Shown piece after piece: positions 11,024 to 21,819 of a stretch of 64,000 nt of DNA; position 1 is the first letter of the stretch, and every line of letters starts with the position of its first letter. A program made the position numbers and the translations under genes. The notes below the pieces were generated by a model. That model did not search any database. It was not told the origin of the DNA and saw only the letters and a list, made by a program, of their open reading frames with translations. Location of the stretch: positions 4,694,001 through 4,758,000 of the forward strand of contig JACCIC010000001.1 of assembly GCA_018907035.1 (NCBI GenBank), written 5' to 3'. This DNA comes from Sycobia sp. Sy_11. Taxonomy: Eukaryota; Arthropoda; Insecta; Hymenoptera; Epichrysomallidae.

Positions 11024-14000
11024 TGAACTTTCGGAATATATTTTATATTAATTTTTTATATATTCATGAAAAGATATATTTAAATTCACTGCTAATTTGG
11101 TAAGAGAGAAATTAGAGAATATTGCGTTGTTTAAGTTAAATTTTGAGCCAATCATTTGTAAAAGACATGTTGATGACGTCTTTGCAATTGTGCCATAAAG
11201 TTTTTTAAACGAGATGGTGGGTACAAATAATATTTATCCACATGCTAAAAGAATGGCATATTATTACTACTCAAGCACAGTGCTTGTGAATAGTATAAAA
11301 TCGATTATTATTTAAAAGACTTAAAAAGAAGACAATCAATTGCTCTATAAACTTAATCCTGTTCCTCGGCGGGGCGAAAAATATTTTAAAATCAAAACGT
11401 TAAGATTAGCAGTTTTCAAGAAATGCCACTCCTTAAAAAATCCATAAGACCTAATTACATATAATTAATATAGTAGCAGAAGTAAAAAGACATTTTAAAA
11501 ATAAAAAATAAACAATTTTCAAAATTTTTCTGAAACCATAAACTTCAGATCAGATATTGTGTATGGGTAGAATAGAATAAAGATTTTCAAAAATAAATGG
11601 CGCCAACTTAAGCAAACTAGTACAAAAGAAACTTTAACAATGAAAATAGTAAGAGGTGAACTTAGTTTCCGACCTTTTTTAACGGAAAAAGGGCATTTAT
11701 GATGGAAAATGGATACACGTCAGCTTAATCAAAATATTTTACGTCATTTTCTACTAATTTTTCTGACCTTTCTAGTAATATAACGATACTGTCGCAAAAG
11801 AATGATGACGGTTTTGAGGGAATCCAATCATGCAGAAATGCTCAACAAGGTGAATCTGCATCGATCTAAATAGGTGATAACCAGAAGGCGCTATATCTGG
11901 CCAGTACGCTGGGTGCGGCAATACTTCCCATTCAAACTCCAACAGAATGTTTTTGATGGATTTGGCAGCATGTAGTCGAGCGGTGTCACGCAAGAGAATG
12001 ATTTTGCGCCTATTGCTTGGGATTGATGATCTATGTTCGATCACTTTCTGTTGCCAATCATTCTGTTGCAATTGCCGTTTGTATACGTCGGCAGTGACGG
12101 TTGCATTCGGTTTTAGCAGCTCGTAGTACAGTATACCCCGTTAGTCCCAACAAGTGCACAGCAATGCCCTGTGGCCGTGGATGTTCCGTTTTGGTGTCGA
12201 TGTGGACGTCGATGTCGATGATGAAGCATAGGTCCACTCATGATTTGTTGCGCTTACGATTATCATAGTAGATCCAATTTTCATTACCAGTCACAATACG
12301 CCACAGAAAACTTTTCTTGTTTCCCTGGCAAGCATAGACACTGCGATGCGTCGATGTAATCGATATGTAAGCCATGTATCCACACAGCGATTGTATCGAT
12401 TCATAATGGCAATTTCGGTCAAATCGTGTGGCATACATTTTCCTTCTTTATGAATCTTTCCCATCGCATCCCAAACGTTTGCAATCTGCTCTGGCACTGA
12501 CTTCTAACGTATTAACGAGTTCTTTATATATTGTAGCTGAGTTTTCATCTAATAATGCTTGCAATTCACTACCTTTTCGGTTGCCCAAAATGTTCTTTGT
12601 CATTAACATCACTATATGAGAATGGATTGATAAGTTTCTGGCCTGACCAACAAAAACGTTTTGAAGAATTTTTTTTTATTTCTCAACATAATCTCATCTA
12701 AGGCTGATACATTTCTCATAGCGGTGTTCGAGTCTAGCAAAACCATTTCAATAGACTGATTCGTCAAGCTCCTCAAAATACACATTTACAGCTTCGATTA
12801 CTTCTTCATTGTCCGCAAATCTCATACCGCCAAGTCATTTTTTGAGGTTAGGAAACAGATAATGGTCACTCGGGGCTAGGTCTGGAGAGTAGGAAGCGTG
12901 TGGCATCAGTTCAAACTTCAGATCGTTGATTTTAGCCATGGCAACGATTGACGTGTGCGCTGGTGTGTTTGTTATCGTGTTATCGTGATGAAACAAGATT
13001 TTTTTCTTCGACAGATGAGGTCGTTTCATTTTCACTTCGTGGCTTAAACGTTGCAATAAGTCTGCGTAGCATTGACCAGTGATAGTTTTACCCTTTCAAA
13101 GGTAATCAATGTATATAACACCTCGTGCATCTCAAAAAACAGTAGTCTTAACATTGTTCGCCGAAAAAATTGTTTTTGCCTTCTTTGGAGTTTGTTCCTC
13201 TGGTTCAATCCACTGTTTACACTGTTTTTTTGTTTCAGGGGTGTAGTGGTGGACCCAAGTTTCTTCAACGGTTACGAATCGATAAAAAAATTCGCTTGAA
13301 TTACGCTTATACAATGCCAAATTGGCAGTAGAAATGTTCTTTCGAATCAATTTTTGGTCCACTGCAAACGCGGCGCCCATTTTGCACAGAGCATTTCCGT
13401 ATACAAATGTTGGTGCAAAATATTTTGGACACAAACATATGACATCTTACAGCTCTCAGCTATCTCACGCACTTTTAATCTGCGGTCTTTCAGCACTATT
13501 TGATGGATTTTTTCGATCATATCTGGAGTTGTGACCTTAATGGGGCGTCCTGAACGAGGTTCATCAGAGGTGCTCACACGACCCTTTTTATACTTGGAAA
13601 CCCACTACTTAACGGTTGAATATGATGGGGAGCATGTCCCCAGAGTTGAGTCCATCTCTTGTTTAATTTCCTTCGGCGTTAACCCCTTCAAATAAAAGTA
13701 TTTGATCACAGCACGATTTTCCAGCTTTTCCATTTTTACGAAAAACACAGAGGCGTTTTGTTCAGCGTTCTCTCAAACCTAAACTAATATGGCGATCGGA
13801 CTGAAACTATAGCTACAAACTAACTAAAGATGGTACTATAGAACGCCACCTCAAGGTAGGCCTAGTGGCGCCATCTCTTGGTCATGCCGTGTAACGGACA
13901 CGATTTGTTAATTGTTAGCGACTAAAATAAAAATAATAAGAAATTTATATGAAATTATTATGTAAAAATATATTTAGAAAAATGTAATTTATGTAACATT

Positions 14001-14267
14001 ATAATTATTACTTTAAATTGTTTGTTAAGTTGTTTATGTTAAATTGTACTACGAATATTATAAAATGTTGTAATTGCGAGCGCGAATACTTGTGAAGCCA
14101 GGAAACCGCCTCGGGAAAAAACCTGATTCAACCTAAAAAAAAATCTAGAAAAAAGAAAAATCAAAAATTTCCCGAAATTATCTCTTTCTCTCTCATTTCA
14201 TTGGGGATCACCATACGTTGTAGATTGGCCGTCTGCGTGTGTGACAAAAGGAGTGAGGACCCGCAGA

Positions 14268-14301
<34 letters not shown>

Positions 14302-17300
14302 CTTTCATTGAACTGCTGCAATCGCGCCTTTCCCGTCGGCTCCGCGACCGTTGTAGACATGCCGTCTGCGAAAGATAGCACGGGGGGAGGAGAAAGCACA
14401 CGTTTAAAACGCGTTTTTTCTATTTCTCTCTCCTGACTGTTGTCATACGCGTTGAAGACAGGCCGTCTGCGCATGTAAATTCGGACGACAAGGAGCTGCG
14501 GGAAGGGGGATGCAGCGGACTGAAGTCTCGCGCGATTAGAAAGACACAAGAGCTCCGAAAATGTGTGAAATGTATCTTTGCCAGCAATTCTGCTATTAAA
14601 GTATTTGAGCATTGCTATGGGAGGAAAATGGGAGCGTCATCAAATATATGAAGCGCGTAAAAAAGCGTATTATCCTCACGCGGCTTCTTGGCTAGAAGGG
14701 TTATAGATTTCGCAGCGAAGCCACGCATTAAGGTTCCATAATTTATTCTTAATTTCTCTTTCGTGGCATTTTCTGTATAATTTTCAATAAATTTGTAAAA
14801 CTTTTTTCAAAAATTTGTAAATCAAAGAATTTATTTGTTAATTAGTAAAATTATAAAAGTATCTAAATAAAATATTATTTTTTAAATCGCACCACCTTTT
14901 TTAACATCAATTCGTCTATAACAGACCGGAAATTTATCAATCCAACCTCTTAATTCAAATCTATTCTTCTTCCTATGAGCTTTCTGATATGCAATTTAAT
15001 TTTAGTCAATTTATTTTAGCATTATACTTACATAAGAGTAAATATGCTTGAGAAATGGTTGGAATCGGATATAAAATTATTAAAGGTTGTCAATAAAATT
15101 ATTACTTTTACTACTAGATATTTATAATGAAATTTATAGTATTAATGACTACTCCAAATAATGAAGGAAGTACTATATTCATTTTGTAAATGAATGAGAT
15201 AAAAAACGAGTTCACCCTATTTCATTGTCTCCAAGGTTTCGCAGAATTCTAAAAGCTATTCCAAAGAATAGATGAAATTTTTTTGTTATTAAACGTCTAC
15301 GATGTGTTTGTAAAAAAAGCACATGTAAATTATTACAGCGGTACTTGTGTCAATCCGCCGAGACCGGGATTTGAACTCGGATCACCAGGTTACTAGTCCT
15401 TCGCTCTAGCGATCGAACCATCGTAGGTCTCGAAAATATATTAAGTTGGTAGATTGGAACTAATAAAATCAAAACAAAGTATCGGCTTTGTTTTTTAGAA
15501 AGAAATTGTTATGAATACAGATTAGCAGTAAACATTTTCTTCTCTTACTTTTTATATATTTTAAAGAATCAATGTCAAAGACAATAAATCAACTAACCGT
15601 GCAAAGTCCTCGATATGGATAATTTATATCAGCTTTCATTACAGCACACAGATGGATTGTACTCCAAACATTTACGTATGCAGTTTGACAAACATGATCC
15701 TCAGAAATTTTAGTAAATGCATATGTTAAAATTATACCAGGATCCGCTGGAATTTCTCTTACTGTATCCTTAAGATAACTTGTACGATCGACCGCCTTAG
15801 AGCCATATCCAGCTACAATGCCTTCTTGAGTATTGAATGTTTCTAGTAGGTCTGGTATTCTAAGACTTTCTAGATGAAGATTAATTTGCAGTTCCAAACT
15901 TTTTCTCAACTACATGAGATAATTTTAAATAATTTACAAATATTAATTTATTATAACAGGCATAATATGTATATTTACATGTAGTATGTATATGTATATG
16001 TATATGTAGTATATGTATATGTAGTATATCTTCCTTTAACTTATTTATATAATTCAAATATATCAATATTTACCTGTAACAACGCTATGTCATTCGTAAT
16101 CATATTATAATCAAACATAATCGTGTAAATTTTCTCAATTTCTTTTGCAGATGGCTCAATATTTGTCAATTTTGTTGATCCCACAAGCACGAAAAAGAAA
16201 AAATCTTTTATTTCATTAGTTTTATCAAAGAAACAATGAGCAGCAGATAATATATAAAAATCTGCAATAATAGTACCACTACAAAGTAAGTAACGTGTAC
16301 TGGCATTTTTGGATTGACCAATTATTGCAACATGATGCCTATGATTTGGTTGATATGCTGGATAGCCACCAACAAGTGCTTCAGTTTCCAAAGCTAAAGT
16401 TTCAATATAAATAAAAAACAATTTTCTAATTTCAATTTTAACAAAAATTTTTACTGTTACAAATAAATAAGTCATGTCAAAAACATTTTTATAATATTAA
16501 CAGGTCAATGGAAACCTTTTAATTTAATTAATTATATATCTTTAACGAATAAACGAATTTCTAATCACCTAAAGATTTACGAATAATTGTATTAATATAA
16601 ACTGCTATGTTTTTAACTGAATATTGTTATGTATTCAATACACTTCTAGTAGGTACTACACGCGGATTTTTGTAGTATCAGGAACTAGGATGAGGTGAAG
16701 TAATATAGACACAGTTCACCATAACTATTTATTAGTGGTTCATTTACTTCAAGCGCGTAGTTATAGTTTTATTACAAAGTGCCTTCTTTTCGATATCTTG
16801 CTGTACTTCGCGCACTTACTTCCATATACAAATCCGCGTTCTCACGATTATTGGCCGTATTAAAACTCTTTGGGCAATTTTGAAAAATCTGTCTTTAAAC
16901 TCGCCAATAAAATTTTTCACGACTCCGTTTCTTTCTGAATGATATTCTGCAGTAAAAGAGTGTGTTACACCGTTGTGCTATAAAAAGTCACCGAATTTCA
17001 TTCTTAAAAATTGTCTAAGAAGTTTTCGCTACTCCCATAACTAAACTTATATTATTGTTAAATAGACCCAAGAAAAGGGGAGTGTGAGTAACGCTTGTGG
17101 TGGCGCTTCGGGATTTTTAGTATAATTCATAGATGTTTTAACTGTAGGTTCGATTCGTTATCGATACATACAGATATGAAAATCGTCATGTAATTGCACT
17201 TCTAGATAATTTGGTATAACAATACATAACTCCCCGAACAGACAGTGCTATTGAATATATAGTTCATTTTTTTTACAAAAAATAAGGTTTTCTTCTTGCA

Positions 17301-18110
17301 GCGGTTTATTATCGCTGGGATAGCGAATAACATATTTTCTTACAATTCTATACAAAATCTGGTCTCGTTTGAATTACTCTATTGCAGTCCATTCTGAGTT
17401 TCTTTTCAAAAATCTAATGTATTTATATGTAAATATCGTTATAGATATCTGTACTTGTCTTCTATTGGTAACTAGAATAAAAATCCCAAATCACAGTTTC
17501 CATTTTCTTTCGTTATGACTCATTTAATGTTATATTGAAATTCAAAGAGAAAAGAAGAATGTATCGGGTATCTTGAAAAAATTCCGATATAAAATAATGG
17601 AAACTTATTGTTTATTACAAATAAATTTTATTTATTATTATTAAAATATTATCGAACATTTTAATCCAAACTATATTGTTCTACATATACAGTTGGGATT
17701 ATTTCGTTAAAAAGTCTGTAAAATCAGTATAAATATTTATTAGATTGAATTATACCAGTCTATGGAAGTAGAATTATTAAGTATTCGTTTATATAGCCAA
17801 TAATCATCTCTTACGAAAACAAATAAGATCTATACTACTATATCATACTTTCAATTATTAGACATCAATAATTTTATTCTAAATATTTATGGAATAGCTT
17901 CAATTTATCACATTCTGTTTAGAAATAATAGAAAAACTATCTGTAATTCCACGATTAATATCAAATTAAAATATGTAACTAAGCCATCACGTAGTGACAA
18001 AAGATTATTATTGAATTTCAATTATAATGTTGCTTATTGTATAAATAATTTTCTTTCTCCTAATGCATAATTTGTGTTTCCTGTTAGCTGTATATTATAA
18101 AACTTTTATT

Positions 18111-18147
<37 letters not shown>

Positions 18148-19210
18148 CGCGTGTATGTGTGTCTGCGTTAATTAAGTTTTTATGTCCATTCTACACCATA
18201 TCACTACGTCACATCTTATCTATTTTCACTATATATATATGAATAGTTACATTATTAAAGTAGTTTTTTGTATACAAAGCATATATTTTAATGTAACTTC
18301 AAAAAAATATATTAAATAAAAATCGAAAATTTTTATAGATATTTTGTTTTACAGGATTCAATCGCCATTTGTTACACAATCTGTATAACAAATTTAAATG
18401 TCAACTTTTAACATAAACGTCAGGGATTACTGACGTCCCTTTGGTAACACATGCCTAACTACTCCTTAACTAACTAACCTCCTTAGACAGAAAAACTGTA
18501 CGTCTATGCTTCTGATTTACTTCTTGTTCTGAATCTTCTCGTATGACCTCATGCAGACTTTCGCACATTATCGCAGACTTCTCCTAGGCATATCGCTGCC
18601 CTCTCTTTTCATTTTTCTTGTCATTTTGAAGATTCTCATTGTCGCAATAATCAACTTCGTATTGATTCGTAATGTAAGTTTTTTGTCTTGTGTCTTTTGC
18701 TGCTGATTTGTTGACAACAATTGCAATTTATGGCTTATGTACATAATACTTTCAACAAATGATAGTTAGAAGATGTGAAACTTGCTTGAATTTATAGCGT
18801 AAACAGTCTTTACTAGTTGGCCGCCATATGGTTACCATGCTGTTTAGTGCCTTCACGACTTAGCTATATATGCTAACGCGTGTGCATTTACTGGAACTCA
18901 AATCTTCAATCAATAACAAACTGTACATTTCTGTTTGTGTTTTTTTTTTTTTAACTTAAATTGATTATTTTGTATATAAAATTTTCATGGGATTCTTATA
19001 TAGATGTATAACTATGTAAATATAATAAAAATCTTTTTGATACATGTTTCGTTACATTAATCTTATGGTTCAATTGTTATAAAACTATAATGACATAATC
19101 CATATCAAATATAAGAAAGGGAAATAGAAAAATTGAAGTAACTTACCACAATTAATCGAAAAATTATTTAGCATCAGAATTAACAGAACTAATAAACTGC
19201 AGTAAAACAT
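9995..19210 (-). CDS. Gene B: secreted serine protease homologue lacking the catalytic Ser (4 exons)
   Basis: Exons in transcript order: 19147-19210, 16074-16393, 15598-15909, 9995-10189; the joined length is 891 nt (296 codons plus stop) and all junctions are GT-AG and in phase. Residues 1-21 are a signal peptide. The mature start TEALVGG lacks the Arg/Lys that normally precedes the activation cut. Exon 2 has the C42-C58 pair, the catalytic His in SAAHC and the Asp in TNDIALL. Exon 4 begins NDGGSPL where active enzymes have GDSGGPL, so Ser195 is Gly. I infer a secreted, non-catalytic trypsin-fold protein (binding or cofactor role unknown). Intron 3 (5.4 kb) contains two mariners and a SINE. 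The exon 3 to exon 4 link is by phase, order and strand only; if exon 4 belongs to another gene, the Ser loss would not apply to this one. Confidence 0.7.
10190..11654. other. Part of gene B intron 3, AT-rich
   Basis: No coding or RNA feature recognised. It includes a (TA)n tract at about 10997-11023. The frame at 10202-10495 on the plus strand is AT-driven, begins at the splice acceptor and has no domain. Confidence 0.5.
11655..12615 (-). mobile_element. Mariner-like element 1, 5'-truncated and dead
   Basis: The minus strand reads, over several frames, a mariner transposase: LQALLDENSATIYKELVNTL (about 12520-12580), CMPHDLTE, then IVTGNENWIYYDNRKRN (12245-12300), where the first catalytic Asp (family TCDE) is Asn, then LLRDTARLHAAKS (second Asp kept) and EWEVLPHPAYWPDIAPSGYHLF (third Asp changed to Gly). 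The low-coordinate end starts gaacttagtttccgacct (11658-11675), the same 18 bases as the outer end of the mariner relic at 44413, so this is its terminal inverted repeat. The 5' end is missing where mariner 2 begins. Confidence 0.75.
12631..13893 (-). mobile_element. Mariner-like element 2, near full length, dead
   Basis: The transposase starts at an ATG near 13733 (MEKLENRAVIKYFYLKGLTP), followed by GRVSTSDEPRSGRPIKV (13530-13590), the second HTH (VREIAESCKMS), the first catalytic block FVTVEETWVHHYTPE (13215-13265; Asp changed to Glu), then FHHDNTITNTPAHTS and YSPDLAPSDHYLF (12860-12990). Second and third Asp are present but separated by 38 residues instead of 34, because a short repeat (tgttatcg) near the HDN block adds four codons. 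Stop codons and a shift after VFFEMHEV break the frame. Ends are approximate: taagtttctggcctgaccaa at the left and (reverse complement) ttacacggcatgaccaa at the right are partly matching inverted ends, both beside a TA. Confidence 0.75.
13894..15292. other. Gene B intron 3, continued
   Basis: Contains a (GA)n run at 14270-14299 and three diverged copies of a ~25-bp motif (see separate entry). The 134-codon minus-strand frame at 14208-14612 is made of that motif and the GA run, and shows no known domain. The rest is AT-rich and unassigned. Confidence 0.45.
14217..14475. repeat. Three diverged copies of a ~25-bp motif around a (GA)n run
   Basis: The motif gttgtaga-xx-gccgtctgcg occurs at 14217-14238, 14350-14370 and 14451-14471, spaced 133 and 101 bases, each followed by GC-richer sequence, with (GA)n at 14270-14299 between the first two. 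The copies share the core gccgtctgcg exactly. Confidence 0.6.
15293..15432 (-). repeat. tRNA-derived SINE, copy 2
   Basis: The minus strand starts cgagacctacgatgg at 15432, with an A-box-like gatcgctagagcg and a B box gttcaaatccc (about 15367-15380), closing with ggtctcg, which pairs perfectly with the 5' cgagacc as a 7-bp acceptor stem. It continues with the shared SINE body and ends at acatcgtagacgt, the inverted copy of the 5' start. The cloverleaf is best preserved in this copy, but the attached body shows it is a SINE, not a tRNA gene. Confidence 0.7.
15598..15909 (-). CDS. Gene B exon 3
   Basis: 104 codons between AG at 15910-15911 and GT at 15596-15597. Reads LRKSLELQINLHLESLRIP..., IVAGYGSKAVD (the family's xGWG-like turn), YAFTKISEDHVC and ends RGLCT. 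The Cys residues match the C168, C182 and C191 positions of chymotrypsin-fold proteins. The residue at position 189 is Gly rather than the Asp of trypsins, so no trypsin-like pocket is predicted. Confidence 0.75.
16074..16393 (-). CDS. Gene B exon 2 (His and Asp region)
   Basis: 320 nt between AG at 16394-16395 and a GT donor at 16072-16073, the same length as exon 2 of gene A. Reads ALETEALVGGYPAYQPNH..., YLLCSGTIIADFYILSAAHC, then TNDIALLQ at the end. Catalytic His57 and Asp102 are intact. No basic residue precedes LVGG. Confidence 0.8.
16850..17010 (-). pseudogene. LTR-retrotransposon integrase-like fragment
   Basis: The minus strand reads NGVTHSFTAEYHSERNGVV followed by EFKDRFFKIAQRV, resembling the integrase core of Ty3-type elements (NGIxHxxTAPYHPxxNGxxER). 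It has one stop near the start and no Glu where the catalytic residue is expected. Surrounding sequence (16660-17200) is GC-richer than background but no LTR could be defined. It lies in intron 1 of gene B. Confidence 0.35.
17011..19146. other. Gene B intron 1, mostly AT-rich
   Basis: Contains a (GT)n microsatellite at about 18112-18142 and a GC-richer block at 18420-18900 with no recognised coding sequence that may be worn transposon DNA. No other feature seen. Confidence 0.45.
19147..19210 (-). CDS. Gene B exon 1 (signal peptide)
   Basis: ATG at 19208-19210, 21 codons (MFYCSLLVLLILMLNNFSIN plus C) and a final G before GTAAGT (19141-19146). The hydrophobic core and exact 64-nt length match exon 1 of gene A. 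I chose this ATG because it is the only in-frame start upstream of the core. Confidence 0.7.
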
Positions 19211-20835
19211 TATGTGATATATATGTGGTAGTTTTAAACTTCAGCGACATACGTTAACTACTAAGCCGTAATCTTTCTATATTATATACTAATAATTATA
19301 AGCGAAATTCTACAGATAAGCAAAAGTTATCTTAGAAACTTATATTAATAAAATATTATCATATTTCATACTATTCTAATATATTCATATTTCTTATGTA
19401 CCAACGAAATAAAGAAATAATTGAAAAGGACCTCATAAGTTGCAGATTATCAACCAATAATACTTATTTGAAGTTCTGTTATGAAATTAAATTAATTATG
19501 CAAATACGTGTTAACCATATATGTTTATATATTAATACAATTTTAAAAGATATTCGTCAGGTCTCTTAAAATTCTATTTTATTCTGTATGAAGAAATGTT
19601 CAATAATCGTCCATTTGAATTGAAAAATAATATTAAAAAAAATGTTGACAGCTGCTGCCTTCCTCTTCCACTGTTAAATCATATATTTTCAATTATTTTT
19701 AAATCACATATTTTTAATATAAAATTACACTTTTTTTAATAATCAGTTCTAGATTGTTTAAGTAATGAAAAGTTTAGCTTTTTATATAGAGGACAAAAAG
19801 TTTTAATGGTAAGGATATTCCGCTTATAGTGCCGAGTAATAGTTGTAGAAAAATTGTTAAGCGTCATTTACACTTTAAAAACGATATACTGATAACCCAC
19901 AACTTCTGATCATATAAACAATAAGTTGAAAATGGTAAATATAATCAATGAGTCTAAATAGAAAAACTAAAATTTCTTTATGCATATAAAATTAATTAAA
20001 AAGTAAATAAAATGCAAAACCTTATTATTAGCATTTTTTAAATATATAAAACTGGAAGAAAAATGTTGGAAATAAATTCAATTAAACTTTTCTAATTTTG
20101 ATTGATTTCTTTTATACATTAGCTTTTATTAAATTCTTGATTTTCTTAAAATATAAGGACAAGTATTTTTAGTTGTACATTAGTACAAAAGAGAATACGA
20201 TAAAATGTCAAAACTATATTATATATTTTAGACTAATATTATTTATACTATAATATATTTTTTAGACTAACAGCTGTAGAAAAATCATTAAAAAATTATT
20301 TCCAAGTCAATAAAATATTAAAGCTAGGTAAAATATTTTTTTAATAGTACAAAATTGTAGAGCAGCACTGCTTCTAAAAGAATATCAATACGAATCTAAA
20401 GTTTTGTCATATTCCCAAGCATGTTAAACAAATTCAAAAAGTAAATCAGTTTAATTTAATATTCAAATTGTAGATAAATATAAAGAAGAGATCAGAAAAT
20501 TGAAATTTAAGAGTAGTTATACTCTTTGCTTATTCGTTACATTTCAATACAAATGGTTATTATATAATATTTATAAATTATTATTTTTAGTTACTGTGTA
20601 ACAAGATAATATTATAAATTTTATATGTTATAGGTGCACATGACAAATCAAATATTTTCAAATAATGCAATAAATCCGAAAAAAACTAAAGACTGAAATA
20701 AGAGCCTCTAGTTTATCGCTTCATTTAGAAAATTTGATAGAGGGCAAAAGAGCCTTTAAAATATTCAACCAGCTTAAAAATAATACAAAATAAAATATTT
20801 CTTTGTATTTATTTATTATTATCAATATATGACTG

Positions 20836-20888
<53 letters not shown>

Positions 20889-20904
20889 ATAGTAATAGTA
20901 TATA
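19211..20904. other. AT-rich intergenic DNA between genes A and B
   Basis: No gene recognised. It includes the presumed promoter of gene B just right of 19210 and a (TA)n tract at about 20839-20881. Confidence 0.5.
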
Positions 20905-21420
20905 CAATAGTAGGTTTGGTTAAAGAAAACGTATTTTTTCGACAAAAAGCTTCTTATCTCTCAACATCTTCTCATTTCAATTCGATACACTTATTGCAAC
21001 GATATTAAAATTTTTTCTGCTCTTCGAATAATATAATTAAAGAAATTCCTCAAAATAGGTCTTTGTTTCAGTGATGACTTCATCTCTGGTGTCAAAGCTT
21101 TTTTCGTCAAATAATTTTTTCAGGTATTGAAACAAACAGTAGTCGCTGAGCATCAAATCTTGAGAATACGATGGATCAAAAGTAATTCGTATTCAAATTG
21201 ATGAAATTTCGCTATAGTTACTGTACATATATGAACGCGAGCATTCCTTTCATGAGAAAACACTATTTTCTCATGTTGACCCGTTTTTGTAATTCCTCAT
21301 TGAAACAGGTCGGTACATCTGCATATCATTCATCATTAATCATTGTTTTCGGCAAAATATAAACAATACAGATTATTGCATATTTCGTCAACGGTTACGT
21401 AATGATGGAAAAACTAAACA
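20905..21420 (-). mobile_element. Mariner-like element 3, relic
   Basis: The minus strand reads, with frame changes, YVTVDE (near 21395, first catalytic block), then RNARVHICTVTIAKFHQFEYEL (about 21180-21265; the HDNARxH block with HD altered to ER), and the C-terminal region rich in Lys/Glu ending around 20930. It retains about half of a mariner. It is near mariner 2 in sequence style (AKFHELKYELxPH type) but differs from mariner 1. Confidence 0.6.
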
Positions 21421-21596
21421 TAACTATGTTTTCCGATTGCCAAACACCAACACATGGCAGAGATTCGACTGTTTATTTATAAACTCTCGTACGAATTTAA
21501 TTTATCTATTAATAAAACTATTAATTCTTGGCGTGATTAATTAAATATAATATATTTGAAAATATTTTTTAGATTTAAAAGCGTACGTAGCAATAA

Positions 21597-21602
21597 TTTA
21601 TT
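21597..21602 (-). promoter_or_regulatory. Candidate poly(A) signal of gene A
   Basis: AATAAA on the minus strand, 13 nt downstream of the gene A stop codon at 21616-21618. That is close to the stop, giving a very short 3' UTR if used. Confidence 0.35.
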
Positions 21603-21615
21603 CGACTTCTCTACT

Positions 21616-21819
21616 TTAAATATTTTGCACGTGTGGTAAATTATAATGCACAGTTGTAGCTTCTAGAGGACTTCCTGCTACTACGGAATCTATGAATAAC
21701 TTAAAAGATGACATTTTCACATATATACTTCCATAGATGGTATCATCGCAATCTGAACGGTGTTTACTTACAATTCCTATACATTTCTCATTGGAGATCA
21801 ACGGAGCACCAACATCGTA
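21616..21819 (-). CDS. Gene A exon 4 (terminal exon, altered serine block)
   Basis: AG acceptor at 21820-21821 after a TTTTTATTTC tract. Reads YDVGAPLISNEKCIGIVSKH..., DCDDTIYGSIYVKMSSFKLFIDS and stops at 21616-21618. The Ser195 position is Val. The SIYVKxSSFxxFID segment corresponds to the C-terminal GVYTRVSxYxxWI strand and helix. Confidence 0.7.
   Translation of the reverse strand, partial: YDVGAPLISNEKCIGIVSKHRSDCDDTIYGSIYVKMSSFKLFIDSVVAGSPLEATTVHYNLPHVQNI

Noticed and set aside
14208..14612. 134-codon minus-strand frame
   Set aside because: Built from the (GA)n run and the repeated gccgtctgcg motif; no domain.
15360..15432. Possible tRNA gene (perfect acceptor stem, A and B boxes on the minus strand)
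   Set aside because: The same sequence continues into a body shared with two other copies, one of which is 5' truncated, so it is a SINE head.
18420..18900. Possible LTR or exon in a GC-richer block of gene B intron 1
   Set aside because: No paired termini, coding motif or splice-flanked frame could be shown.
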